Shown: one piece after another, positions 22,601 to 34,660 of the stretch
Layout of the letters: each line of letters opens with the position of its first letter
Numbering within the stretch: position 1 is the stretch's first letter
NCBI RefSeq assembly: GCF_037975245.1
Contig: NC_092565.1
Span: 7,310,999 to 7,374,998, forward strand
DNA from: Apostichopus japonicus
Taxonomy: Eukaryota; Echinodermata; Holothuroidea; Aspidochirotida; Stichopodidae
Direction of reading: 5' to 3'
Length of the DNA: 64,000 bases
Program-made: the position numbers and the translations under genes
Notes under the pieces: model-generated
The model's database searches: none
Told to the model about the DNA's origin: nothing
Seen by the model: only the letters and a program-made list of their open reading frames with translations

Positions 22601-25600
22601 CTTATCTGATTCTAATGCTAAATACCACTCTATACCGTTCTCTCTTATCATGCTTTAAAGCACTTGTGTTGACAGTACAAAGTTTCTGACCTTGTTTCTG
22701 ATAGAAACATGATATTTATACTGTTCATACTGACAGTATACTAACTAAGTTCTTCCTTTTTTTTTAACTTCATTTAACTTCAAGATCACATATTTGAAGT
22801 GTACACATACGGTTACTTCACATAAGACTCATGTATTGTGAAGTCTCCTTTCCTTAAATACCTTGTAGGGTTTTTGTTTTGGGAATTTTATGCTAAAACT
22901 TTTATCATTTGATCAGAGCTTATCAACAAGTAATAAGATATTAATCAAAAAGTTCACTTGTGTACATGCATACCATCTGCATTTTAATTGTTTCCCAGCG
23001 TCCTGTATGTACATTAAAAAGGACTGTATAGAAGAGTCCCCCTCCCCTCTCTCCCACCAAGTCCCCCCCCCCCAAAAAATGGAAGGAGCAAAGAACATGT
23101 ATCTTCTTTCAGTATCTAGATTAAATACATACCACTTTGATCTTTAGGTTGTGGTTCTGATTCTAGATAGATTACAATAAACAGAACCCTTTTTTTGACC
23201 CTGTATATCCACTCCCTTACTCCCCCCCCCCATCCACCCAACTCCCAAAAAAGAAAAAAAAGGAAAACTTTTATTGTTAATTTATTTCTTCTGTATGTAC
23301 AGCATTTCTCATAACTTAGGGAAACATACCTTGTTCATTATAAACTGAAAGAGATTGGCGAGAAGCATCAATGCTTTCTAGGTTATTTTGAATGTAACTG
23401 GGTTGTTTTCTGTGGATCCACTATTTACACTTTACATGCAAGATGTAATCTGTACATACAGCTTCTCACAGTACCCAGAAAGAACATTGTTTACACAGGT
23501 TTTTGCCAAGTTAATTATAACTAGGTAAATCAATTGGTATTGTATTGCCCAGGTCTCATATTCCATGTGGCGATTGGCCTTAAATTCTGGCCAATTAAGA
23601 TGACTCATTCTTTGAAAATACACAATTTAAGTTTGTTTCAATCAGTTCTATTCGAAATAAGATATCACAAAGATCTCCTTTTTTTCCCCTCCACTTTTAT
23701 AGTTACCAGATAAGAAGGCAGTGAACAGGCAAGCAGTTAATTTTCGAAGGAAAAGACGTCAAGAGAGGCGAGTGAGGCAAAGGTATGCTTCTTATCCCAC
23801 AATCAGTGGCAGTTCATCGGAAGATGAAGACATCACCGACATGAAGTGGACATCGGCAATGTATCGATCAGAAGAGAGAACTACCAAACTAGGAGATGCC
23901 ATGTCAAGAGGTAGAGTTCAGAATGTAAAGAGAGGCATCCACAGCTCCAATTCGGATATAGGCCGAAGGAGAAAGTCTCTAAAACTGAAGAAGATGGTCT
24001 CGAAACGGCCATGTGAAACAGAGACAATTGTGATAAGTAGTGGTGTTTCCGAGGGTGAGTCGAATGCTCGAGAGATACCTTCTAAAGTAGCCAGGAAGGT
24101 GCAGCCCGTCATGCCCATCACCTTCCCGCCATCTCCACAGTCGGACTACGGGGAGGATATGGAGCAAGATCTAACGAACATTCTGAAAATGGCGAGTGCA
24201 TCAGGAAAACTACACAATGAGGTCGATACATATACCCCTGCCTCCCCTGCCAGCCTCAATTCACCCCGAGAAAGCTCCCCGGACCTTTCCGATGATGACG
24301 TTTCGGAACACAGGGTGAAGTGGGGGAACATCGGGTCGGTCGACCGGACCTTGTCGGAGCATACATACGCCAAGGTCTCTAACGTGTGCCGGGGCGGGGT
24401 ATTGCATATCAAAAACGAAGCAAAAATTAGACTAGAAAGACAGCGAAGTGATTGGTATGGGCCGGAGAGGGTCCAAGCAAATTCAGGACGTGAAAAATCT
24501 AGGGATACTTTTAGACGTAGCGACCTGGACCGGTGTAGTCCAGACCTGTCCGACTTTGAGGAGGCTTTAAGTAAGTCGACGGCCATCGCTCTGTCGCAGG
24601 CTGTCAAGCCTCCCTCAGAAGACTCTGTGGAGTCGGATGAGGAGCTCCCCGAGATAGATTACTATCGGGGAGAAACCTCGCAGGAGGCTATCTGTTGGGA
24701 TAGCCTGGATCATGACGAACCGCCAGTATTGGGCAAGTTTGGTCAGAGTCCCACTCGACACGAAGTGGACCATCACACAAATTTTTACTCGGACGCTGAC
24801 GGTTCATCCAGCAAAGGTACGGGTGACGAAATTGAAGACCGATTGGAACCGAACGAAACCGACCTGCACTCTCCGTCGTCGAACTCGTCCGAGGAATGTT
24901 CAGTTCCTAACTTCAGACCAAGTTGTTCTATTTTTAGGGACAATGAAATTTCTACCCAGCACCTGTGGATGTCAAACTGCAAGGATCTCCGTAGGAGCGG
25001 TAGTCCAATGGAAAGAGCTCCCACACGGTTTACTTCGCACATGGTGAACCTCATTGAAGCCTGCCATGACGAAAACTTTGTAGAGGCATCTGTTTCATTA
25101 ATAAGGACCTTTACGACAACTAGGATAGCACCTTCCCCAGAGACACTTAGTTATTTATTCAATTCGGTTCTGCTTGGTCAAGATATTCCCGGAAAGGAGG
25201 CTTGCCAAGCATATCAAGTTCTGCAGCACATCAACAGACTTCATCCGATCACCAATAAAAAATTTGACATCGATTGGGAATTAGTCGGTGAAATTGTGTA
25301 CGGCTTATTAGGAAAAGCAACTTTTTCCAAGCAGCCATTCGGAAGTGTTGAGCGAAATACTGCCAGTTGGATGGTCGCCAATAGTGACCGGTTGCTACTG
25401 GCCCTGAAATTTATCGTTTGTGTGATGGAAAATTCGGCCTTTCGGTGCAACACAGACTCCTGCAGTGTTGGTAGTAGGGACGCATTCACTCTGGAAAGGT
25501 ACATGGTAAAAGATGTGCTGCAATGGTTGGAGGATAGTATAACTGTTGACCTCTTGGGGTCATTTAGAGGTCAGCAACCAGTCCAAGAATTAGTGGAACA

Positions 25601-28600
25601 GCTTCAGAAAATAATCTCAATATCTTGCCTGGAGGAACACGGTGATCATCTGGATTATATCACCCTCCAACTGGTGCATAAACTGGATGAAATGAGCCTG
25701 GAGCAGAAACAGACATTGCTACAGGTAAGAAGACTGCTGCCAATGAATTAGTAAAGTTTGACATAATGGAAGGATTAATGTTTGTTTATCCTCCCACTTG
25801 AGCTTGAGTCCATCTAATTTCCCTTAACGTGGTGAACATTCTGTATGTTACTGTAAAAGTCGTCTCAAGGTACCATGTACTACTGTGTACTTACAATATA
25901 CAAATTATGTACTGTACAGTACTTAGAAGAATGCCTAAAACTCATGAAAAATTTCCATAAACTAAGGTTCTGTTCTTTGAGGTTTCTCTTCAGTTTGCTT
26001 TGGCTTTACAAAACAATAATTGCATTGTAAACTGAATTATCTTATATCCCAGAAAGTTTGCGTCTGTTGATGTTCGGGACTACTTCTGCCAACACAATAC
26101 AGTAGCTCAAGGCCATCTCAGTAAACTACAAATTTATGGTTGAAACTGTGTGGGGTTTTATGCTTGGCGTAACTAAAGTGTTTAGGATACTTCTGTTTAA
26201 CTAGTCTTGTTAAGACCCTAGTATGTACAGCCTAGTGTACTTTTAGTTTTAAACAAAGCTATTTTTTCCCGTATCTATTTGCTGTACTGCCCAGAGAATG
26301 CCCGTGGCAACGCTTTCGTTTGATACTAGGGTCTTGCACAATTCTCCCAAGCTATCTAATGTTTTCCTTTGATTTTGGAAGAGTTTCTTCGGAAAAGCAA
26401 AGAAGCCAATCCGGTTTGCCAATCAGGTGGGCCCACTTCCCCCAAAATGTTATTCAAGCCCTTCCTCCCGCAGTGAACAATCACTTGACCTTACATTGTT
26501 TTGTACACTGCGAGACAGTCACTAATTGCTGTGGAATAAACATGATCTCACATCACACGCAATTTCGTAATAATAATATGAATAAAGATTTTGTGGTTTG
26601 CATAAGTTCATGCTCCTCTTTGGAGAAATGTCCAAGACGTTTGTATTGGACAGATCCTCGGGCATGTAAAATACAGTGGGGAAGCACATTTGTGGTAGGC
26701 AGAAACAGATTCTGAGGCATGTACAGTTTGCACGCGAGAAAAAGAGTACTACAAACGACTTGGCTAAGACTACTGTTGTACCAGTGAATGGTATTGAACT
26801 ATACAGCCTATTTTGGGCTTGAGAGAGCTTTTGTGGAAATGACAAACTATCTATAAACTGGTGACTACAGGTATAAGTTTCTTCTTTTTATGAGCCAGAT
26901 ATCAACCAAACTGATAAACAATTGCATATCTTTAACCTTTGAATCTTTGTATTTCTAGTCGCCCTGAAGATTCGTGGGTTGATAATGTGCAAACATAAAC
27001 CTTTGTCATTTAATAAAAGCATACTGTACTTACACAGGCCTCTCATAAATTAATTGTTTTATATAATTCCAAAGTCTAAATAAATCGAATGATAACATAC
27101 AGTAGTAGTTAGTCGTTACAAAGTTTACAATGTAAACAGTTGCTAATTGGTAACGATACTGTAGCACTGTAGACAGAGAATCAGACTGTAGTACTTTCCA
27201 CGTTTAGGTGGCCATGCTTTATTTTGTCTTTCAGAATGTAACTGTGTGTCTGTCTCTCAGAATGTAACTGTTGCAGCAGCCAAAACTTACCAATGAAACT
27301 GTATGTTGAATTGATGATTAATTTCCAACAATTTTCACTAAACATTTCAAGAATTTATCTGAGACAACAGTAACAACCAACCCCTTTCCTCCCCCCCTCC
27401 CCCTCAAACAGTACCACAATCATGATCAATGGTATGTAGCGCTGTTATGTTGTTTTGTTTTATTCCGTGTCCGGGAGGGTCGGACCCAGAAAATCTTTCT
27501 GTACAGTGTTCAAAGTGGCAAGGAATCGCTGTGGTTTTTAATCCTTGTTGTGTGGATCACGTATCTACTGTACAGTAGGTCTGTACCCTACAACGGTACG
27601 GTTCCTTACAGTAGGATTAAAGATTCTGCACAGCTTTTAATACTCCCATGATGGATATTACCAAAACCTTCCAAGGTTGAACTGTAATATTAGGCTTGCA
27701 TACCAGCATGTATTGGAAATCTAGTATCGATGGGTTGATAGCAGGACATGTCTTTGCTTGGTTGTGCCTGTACTCTTTTGTATCGGTTCTAACTGTCATG
27801 ATCTGGTCAATGTGCAGTAACTTCATCTCAACTGTTACAGAAATGACAAGGTTATACAACCTTGGTTTCACAAAGTACGTATATACAGCAGTTGAAAAGG
27901 TTAAATTAATAACTAAAAATCAACCATTACAGTATAGTTTTGGATGTGATTTTGTGTAATTTACTGAAACAGTTTGAAGCATGCAACAATACAGTATCGT
28001 TCAGTAAGTTTTGAATTCAGAAGCAACTAAAATAAAGTTTTCTGGAGAAACTAACAAAACGTATATGAAGATATGGATTTCTTTAAACTTTGAAATCACC
28101 ATGAGAGTAGCATTGTGGATTTATTTTGATAAATAGTGAAATTGAAAATAATTGTAATATGATGCTGCTCTAAAACTTGTAACAATGTAGAGTTTTCATT
28201 TGAGAGAATGAAATTGTCAAATTTTAAAAAGTTTGATTGTTATGGGACATGCATACAGTACCAGATAGTACAGTAAATTAGCAAATTATAGGGCCTGGGC
28301 AAGGAATTGGTGAGAACCAAATATTATCATTAAATTGCTACATCATTAATTCAAAACAGCTTTGTTTTCATTGGGGGTCTACAGTTACCATTCATTTTCT
28401 GAGGATTGAAGAATTTGTCCCGCCTTTGTTGTCAGATTATCATCCTGTTGCCTTTTGCAGAAAGACTGTACTGTACTGTACTGTACTGTACGTACAGTAC
28501 TGTAGATCATCCACCTTTCTACAATGATTGTGCTCATAATTCACACACAGAGTACTGTACCGGGAATTGCAACATTGGTATTGCGCAATCCCGGGGCTTT

Positions 28601-30642
28601 ACCCAGATTGTGAAATTTCCGTTGCAATGCTTGAATTGATCGCTATCTGTAGCGTAGACCTAGGGTACAGTACGCTTCCAGTAGCTTCCTTTTCGAAACC
28701 ATTGAAGGGTGACAGTCTCTGCATTACTCTAATATGGAGGAGAGAACAAAGAACTGTGTGGATATCACATTCCCATAGAATGATACTCGTGACTTAGTTT
28801 ACAGTCCAGCTTAACACATTAGAATGTCACATAATTACGAAGTTTCAAAGTCTGCTGATGAGTTTAGAATATTCACCCCAAATGCGAACATTTCATTCAT
28901 TAAAATCCATCAGTATTGGCCCCAAATTTTAGCAAGCTTGCTGAAAATTGCTAAGAAGTACAGAATTTTGCTGGAGGTTCTGGGCTTTGAACTCATCTCT
29001 TGAAAAGTTGTTGATTGTTTACTGTAGAAAAGATGATCAAATGTCTCAGTGTGGATAATTACCCCTTAAAGTGGCAGTATATATATAGCTTTTGAAATTT
29101 GTGCATGGGTGACCATCATATGACTTTCTGGCATATCAGACAGCAATAGTGCCAATTGGCCGTACAGTTTGAGGTTATCGTCTCTAGAATGGTTGGACCT
29201 ATTGATAAGCAGCATTTATGTCAGGTCTCCAACCTTCCCCCACCCCCCAATCCCCACCCCCTCTTTCCACAAATTAATTCAATTATAAAGTTTTCCAATG
29301 CTGGTATTTGTGTTGCTATTTAAACATAATGTCTGTTTTCTTGTATATATAATTTATATTGTAGTTTTATTTTTTGGAGAAGTCAGATGCAGTTATTTCA
29401 TTCATTGATGACTATCTTTGTCCTCTAAATTGCAATATGTACCTGAATTTTGTTAAAATGACTGCGTCTTTCTCGACAGACATCCTGCCACAGACTGCGT
29501 TGCAAGCTGATAGAGTTGTACCTGGGGACGAGGTACGAAGTCCCTTCCTGTCCATCCTGCCGTACAGACTGTTCCAAAGTTTACCTTCCTCAACGGCCAA
29601 GTCTGGCCAAGATATTCATGCTGCACGTCCACCAGAGACCGCTGGACGCTACGCAGAACAGAAACGACGACGATGAATGTGAGGAGGAGGACTTCATAGA
29701 GGAAGAGACCGGGGAGAGAGTTCGTCGTGATAAAAAATTGGAAATTTCAGCCGACAGTGATGAAGCAGAAAATGCCGTCAGAAGGCACTGCGTAAGATGC
29801 TCTAGGAGAATCCCTCTGAAAGCCAAACAATGTGAAGAGTTCCTCCTTCTTCTTGTGTCCTTGCTACAGAGTTTCATCGTTTGTGCTAATGCAGGTAAAT
29901 TTATGAGAAACCAAGCCTAATCTTCAAATTATATATTTCTTGAATTATTTTTATTAGATCTACCATATGGTACTTTAGAAAGATTCTTTGTTGAACATTT
30001 CCAAAACAAGTTTTGAGGGCAGTGAAATAAGTTTTAGAAAAATATTGTGTTTTTGACTCGCTAGCTTTGGTATGAATGGGGAGGCTAATTGGTGCTCTGA
30101 GATGACTCGTAATTTAATCGTAAACAAGCTGAACAAGACAACACTGATGGCCAACGTGAGTGTTGAAACATTGCATTAATTGACAAACAAAATAATTTCA
30201 TCCCTGAGAACATTCATTCAAAAGGTGACTTTCATTAAGAGCTCATTAAAATCCTGTTGACAAATTTTATGGCTGGAAAGAAGGTTCAAGAGAGGTTTGT
30301 ATGTATTGCATACACTCAGAGTCGGTTGTTTGCGTGTGACTAATTTGATAACGTTAAACACCTGAGCCCCTTGTGTGTCACATTTGCTTCAAGTGGTATT
30401 TATTTATTGATCGATGGATTGAATTGAATCGGTTTTTTGTTTGTTTTGTAATATTTGCAGGAAACCACTCATCCAGGAGAACGTCCTCGACATTGACGGA
30501 GGAAGATGTCGCCATCCTTCGACGCCTCAAGGCGCACGTCCATACCCTTTCAACCGATCTGCTCCTATCTTGCTCTAAACACTCGCCCAGAACTCGGCTA
30601 TATCTGAAACAGATGGCACTTCTGCAAGATACTGTCACATGA
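16533..30642 (+). CDS. SIMC1: SIMC1/SLF2-like protein with SUMO-interacting motifs, 4 exons, 897 aa
   Basis: Model join: 16533-16607, 23703-25724, 29480-29894, 30461-30642; introns GT-AG with phases 0,0,1; 2694 nt. Residues 7-19 hold a textbook SUMO-interacting motif (III-V followed by Ser/Asp/Glu), and a second (TIVISSGVSEGE) lies at about 133-144. A basic stretch follows at about 39-52 (RRKRRQERRVRQR), then a long acidic/Ser disordered region. Residues about 471-897 form a helical domain that resembles the C-terminal half of vertebrate SIMC1 and SLF2, notably around DVLQWLEDS and SCHRLRCKLIELYL, which spans the exon 2-3 junction. In vertebrates SLF2 and SIMC1 bring the SMC5/6 complex to DNA lesions or to PML bodies and viral DNA; the same nuclear role is inferred. 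SIMC1 and SLF2 are paralogues, so this may be the single pre-duplication gene. Confidence 0.8.
16965..17540 (+). mobile_element. TIR element in SIMC1-like intron 1, copy 1 of a dispersed pair
   Basis: Ends are inverted repeats of about 16 bp: left ctcatattgacgcac, right gtgcgtcaattatgag. A second attgacgcacc lies 17 bp inside the left end. The interior matches 53239-53758, same orientation, at roughly four fifths identity by eye. It encodes nothing. No target duplication is clear. A non-autonomous DNA transposon is most likely. Confidence 0.75.
17541..20697. other. Intron 1 of SIMC1-like gene, no gene seen
   Basis: AT-rich intron with 'taggcctag'- and 'aggttaagttagg'-type words near 18410-18580 and a T/G homopolymer near 20094. 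No exon or structured RNA is recognised. Confidence 0.5.
20698..21015 (+). mobile_element. LINE remnant: reverse transcriptase C-terminus in SIMC1-like intron 1
   Basis: The frame reads KRLQLLNLTTLELRRLRGDL, then IQVFKILYGF, and later RVVNEWNGLPEKVV followed by SVNGFKNALDKHF. This is the conserved C-terminal end of non-LTR retrotransposon ORF2. Upstream polymerase and endonuclease domains are absent, so it is a 5'-truncated copy. About 21016-21110 is probably its 3' UTR. It differs from the LINE at 1822-2290. Confidence 0.85.
21111..23702. other. Rest of intron 1 of SIMC1-like gene
   Basis: It contains a diverged relative of the 15107 element (ccagttgggacagc at about 22520) with two direct copies of an 'atgctttaaagcact...ttgacagta' unit (22557 and 22649). 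C-rich tracts lie near 23062 and 23222. It ends in the polypyrimidine tract and acceptor ttttatag before 23703. Confidence 0.5.
23703..25724 (+). CDS. SIMC1: SIMC1/SLF2-like exon 2 (main exon)
   Basis: A single 674-codon exon opening LPDKKAVNRQ and ending LLQ before the donor gtaaga. It holds the basic patch, the second SUMO-interacting motif, a disordered acidic region with many SP and SSED sites, and the start of the helical C-terminal domain (HMVNLIEACHDENF onward). GC content is higher than in the flanking introns. The open frame runs on eight codons past the donor to a stop at 25749-25751, which would truncate the domain if the intron were retained. Confidence 0.9.
25725..29479. other. 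Intron 2 of SIMC1-like gene
   Basis: Nothing coding is recognised. The stretch is rich in 'tactgtacagta' words (for example 25912-25922 and 28463-28505, a near-palindromic run of tgtac units). C-tracts lie near 27390 and 29240. Confidence 0.6.
29480..29894 (+). CDS. SIMC1: SIMC1/SLF2-like exon 3
   Basis: After tttctcgacag the frame reads TSCHRLRCKLIELYLGTRYE, a Cys-rich patch (CPSCRTDC), a hydrophobic helix (LAKIFMLHVH), an acidic insert (about 25 residues rich in Asp/Glu) and a hydrophobic helix (LLLLVSLLQSFIVC). Donor gtaaat at 29895, phase 1. A stop in this frame at 29459-29461 confines the exon start to the acceptor chosen. Confidence 0.85.
30461..30642 (+). CDS. SIMC1: SIMC1/SLF2-like exon 4 and stop
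   Basis: Acceptor atatttgcag; the split glycine codon (G|GA) restores the frame. It reads GNHSSRRTS, then EEDVAILRRLKAHV and LYLKQMALLQDTVT before TGA at 30640-30642. The nearest AATAAA downstream is at 31541-31546 with a GT-rich stretch after it. Confidence 0.85.
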
Positions 30643-31540
30643 TGAGGATGATAATCCCTACAAGAGTGCCTTCATTACTCTAGGATTAGGGTGTAATCCC
30701 CATCATCCTTCTATCCTTCCTATCCTACAAGGATTACCGTTCACCAGCGTAGAGAGACGCAGTGGGAGGTAACCGGGCAGAATTACCTTTCTGTAGCATA
30801 TGAAAAGATTGGCATTACTGAAACGCAACAATCCCACTTTTCATAAAGATTGGTCCCTGTCTTCACACCCTGTCAGTGTTATGATTGTCATTTGCTGGCA
30901 CATCATGTAGGGAATCCAAAGCCCCAACCCCCTTCATCCCCCTCCCTCTCCCCTTCCCATACACCATGATGAGAAAGATGGTCTATTGTCAGATGTGAAA
31001 CAGTCCATTTACTATCACCTTCTGTATATGTTTCTTGCTCAGCTCAGAATTAATCTGACCGTAGGCTTATCCGAAGGTGAAGGATTACATGGGGAGAGTA
31101 TAGGATCTAGTATTTTACAAAAATCATTGCCAATAACGTAGAGCTTTCACACAATGTTAAGTATGGGGGATAAGTCCTTCAAATCGGTTCATACGGTCGT
31201 TTTAATATTCATTCACATGTACAGTACTTGTTTCATGTCTTTCAACCAAATGCCCGGCACTTGGTTGGTAGCCTGTATGCGGAGGTTTCAGGATTATTTT
31301 GTATGCGGTGTGTGGGTGCGTGTGTGTGTGTGTATGATACTGTACATGATTTCTTTTGTCTACAGACAGTATAACTGTAAAGCTGAGAATAAGAAGCTAG
31401 AAAATAATTATTTGATACTTTGAAGATACATATGTCAAACTCAAAGATGAAGAGTAGAGGTCAAGTTATGACCTTGAGTATGGCAGAAAGCTGCAAAAAG
31501 ATATACAGATCAGAGTTCAACTGGTAAATATCACCTGGTT

Positions 31541-31546
31541 AATAAA
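31541..31546 (+). promoter_or_regulatory. Candidate poly(A) signal, SIMC1/SLF2-like gene
   Basis: First AATAAA after the stop codon at 30642, followed within 20 bp by a gtgtgtactg stretch typical of a downstream GU-rich element. Confidence 0.45.
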
Positions 31547-31949
31547 TGATCAGATTGTGTGTACTGTAAACATCATTCCGATAGGTCGGTCTGAATCTGA
31601 TTTCTCATAAATGGATACCTTTAGAGAGATGGAGAGCAGGCTATGCGACCAAGGGGTGGAGTGTGGGTGGGGTGGAGAGGAGCTGCCGATTCGGGTAGGT
31701 TATTATTTCTTAAAGGATTTTAACGTAGAATGTTTACACAGGTGCATATGTTATTTGAAGATATATGAACAATAATAGATCACCAAATGATAACCTAGGT
31801 ACACTAATCTAGAGTTTGGAATTTGATCTGTAAACAAATAATCATCCTGGAAGTTATTGACACAGTGAGCAGCTCGTTTATTATATGACACTGTGAGGAG
31901 CCTGTAATGGATGTGGAGAAAGCCCAAAGACATGTACTGTATTGTAAAA

Positions 31950-32090
31950 CTTCAGTGTTGTAGGTAGCTATCCAATTTACACTTCAGTGTCAGGTAGCTA
32001 TCCAATCGACACTTCAGTGTCATGTAGCCATCCAATCGACACTTCAAGGTCAGGTAGCTATCCAATTGACACTTCAGCTATCCACTTGAC
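31950..32090. repeat. 30-bp minisatellite, about 4.5 units
   Basis: The unit is of the form 'caggtagctatccaatcgac' plus 'acttcagtgt', repeated with small changes and ending in a truncated copy. The open frame through it (Ser-Tyr-Pro-Ile-Asp-Thr-Ser units) is a product of the 30-bp, codon-compatible period. Confidence 0.85.
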
Positions 32091-34306
32091 AGTGTTGCTC
32101 ATTTTGGATTTGTGTAATCAATTGGAAAGCCTATTTAAGATGGGGCAAGAAGGTGGGAGGGAGGAAGGATTACTCCTAGATTAAGGAAACCACCTTAATT
32201 TAAAATGGGCTGGAACGGACTACCTGATGTCACTGTCTTTATCCTCTCAGCCATAAGCACTTTAACAGATACAAGAAGAGAGAGGTCGGCAATGAGAAGT
32301 AAAGAAGAAAAGTTACTATATAAGACATTGCTAGTGATATTTTACACAGACCTGTGCAATACCAGAGCTAAAGTCACTTACATACGGTTACTTTCTGTTT
32401 GTCAAGGCCTGGAAAGGGTAGACTAACCTAGTAGCTGGAAGCTGGTAGAAAAGGATAAGTTAACTTAGTATCTGGAAATTTGATCAGAGTGAGAAGGGGT
32501 GGAAGGGAGAGAGAGAGAGGGGTGGAAGGGGGAGAGAGAGGGGTGGGTGATAATGAACTAACAGTAAAAATCAAACTCTTCTTTTCAACACTTAGATGAT
32601 TAACTTGGAGGTCTATATAGAAACACAAAAATTAGTGTTCGGAACCTGGGAGATGTCACACATATTTTTTTTTAAAGTCAAATAAAGCTTGTCACTTTAA
32701 CATTCTAACAAGTTATTTGACTCACATCATTTACATGGAAGTATGATTATGAAAATAACCAAAACTCCATGTAATTGTGATTTAATACATTCTTGTACCA
32801 GGTTAAGAATTTTGAGATTCACTGTGAGAAACCGTGAGTCTGGTTATGGATCAAAGAGGAATTGTGGTTTTGAGAAACAGGTCATTGACAAGGTTGATAG
32901 CTAAAATCTATAGTCTGGTGAGAGTCTGGTCTATGTCATTGACTGAGAAGTGAGAGCAGTATTGTATGTTAAGACATCTTGTGATAAATCTTTATACTGA
33001 AAAAAGTGGATATTCAAAAACCACGAGAATGGGAAAAGAAACACCCACATAGCTTTCTGAAAATGTTATATCCCATTTTCTTTGAGAGTTCTTTCCATCT
33101 TTGTTTTTGTTACTATTTATACAATGTATGATTTCATTTTGTAAAATTATTTTCTTTACTGCTTTCTTTGAGGTAAATGTTTTTTTTTTTACCCTTTTTT
33201 TTAAGTATTGGCAATCTTCCAAAATATTAACACACACTTGGGATATAGGGGTAGGATGGAGTTTTGGTGAATGGAAATGTTGGAAAGCCCTATTGGAAGG
33301 GTGATAGAACACCAAACGCCACAATATGATTGGTGTATTGACACAGTTGTTACACAGTGTACTGAGCATAGCAAACTGATGGAGAAGATAGAAAGATTGG
33401 GAGAGCTGTTTTTACACAGCACAGAAGTTCTAAACAAATTTCACATTTGCTAAAGCAAGATAATAGAAAAAAAGGCAACTTTCAGTTCAAATATTCTCTG
33501 GTTGAAGGACACAAATGATAAGGCATCATTCCAAAACTTCCCATATTCCTTGGTCGACACAAATCCTTTTTATTATTAAAGATAGGTCTGGTGTCACACG
33601 TGTAGCGTTTACCTCACTTGGTCAGCAAATCCGAAAAGGGGGGCTCCCTTCCGCCATTTTGTTTTGCAGCAAGAATAGAAGCTAGGCTTCCTTCGGTAGA
33701 TAGAAACCTCATATAAAATGTTCCATCTCAGTCCATTGAACAGTACTTCCATATAAATCAGTGTGTGAATTTGGCTGGGACCCGAAGATATCGATGGTTC
33801 CAATGATTTTCTATGTAGGTCATTTTCATGAGTAATGATTAAAAACCTTTGGTTAGGAAATGAGGTAACATATAACAAAATGTGCATAACATTTCAGGAA
33901 AAGTGTTTTGTGAAGACATTTTTGTCATACATTCATTTGGTACTGTATATTTTTCTCTTAGGAATACAATTTCTTGGTGCTATGGATGACTACTGATTGT
34001 TTTCCCAGTTAGGGGTTTGTAGTTAATTTCCATTTTCTTTGGGGGTGTGTGGGGGGGGGAGCAGAGGCCAGTGGAGTATAAAAGGTGGAGTTTAAGGAAC
34101 TGTGTATAGCAGAGCTACAATTGTGACCATTTTCACTATTTGTGGAGAACATTGGATTGACATTCGGCTGTCCAATAATACACAGTGGGTACAAGAAAGG
34201 CATCCTTGGATTTTTTATCTAACATTGCTTTTGTATTGTCTTGGAAGCAATTACACACAATATTGAATAAGGCTCTTAATTAACATCCGTTTCACCATTA
34301 TATTAC

Positions 34307-34660
34307 AGACATTCTAGTGATATGAATAACACTGTATAGTCAAGACAACTGAGCTTGTTTTGTCTTTTATATAATAGACATTCTAGTGATATGAATAACA
34401 CAGTGTAGAACACTACAACTGGACTTTTGGCTAAGATCATGTGTAGTATCTGTTCCCTTTCGAGGGGAATGGTGATGCCCACCTGGCGATGATCACACAG
34501 TCACAGTCCCGATGCAACGGGAATGGGGTTGAGAGCGGATCAGTCGTTCAGTAGTTTGGTTTTCGTGCCCAGGTTTTTTCCTGGGTGACTTTTCTTAAAA
34601 AGTAGTACACTACAACTGGGCTTGTCTTGTCTTTTGTGTTCTAGACTTTAATAGTGCTTG
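34307..34660. repeat. About 69-bp local tandem duplication interrupted by a SINE
   Basis: The segment starting agacattctagtgatatgaa at 34307 recurs at 34376. Its 3' part (aactgagcttgttttgtctt) recurs after the SINE as aactgggcttgtcttgtctt. The SINE at 34423-34601 therefore landed within the second unit. Confidence 0.75.
34423..34601 (+). mobile_element. U2-snRNA-headed SINE, copy 2, with 18-bp target duplication
   Basis: It begins within the U2 head (cttttggctaagatcatg, then tgtagtatctgttc) and continues into the body shared with copy 1 (gagagcggatcagt, ttttcgtgcccagg, gggtgacttttctta), ending in a short A run. The 18-bp flanks at 34405-34422 and 34602-34619 (gtagaacactacaactgg against gtagtacactacaactgg) differ at one base. 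Long near-identical flanks and an A tail indicate LINE-driven retroposition. The first dozen bases of the U2 head are missing. Confidence 0.85.

Larger units (their letters stand above)
30643..34301. other. 3' UTR of SIMC1-like gene, then intergenic
   Basis: AATAAA candidates stand at 31541-31546 and 32681-32686. Purine-rich (GA/GGGAGA) sequence lies at about 32490-32550. Apart from the minisatellite listed separately, no gene or element is recognised. Confidence 0.5.

Noticed and set aside
24146-24607. 153-codon minus-strand frame
   Set aside because: Antisense shadow of the SIMC1/SLF2-like main exon.
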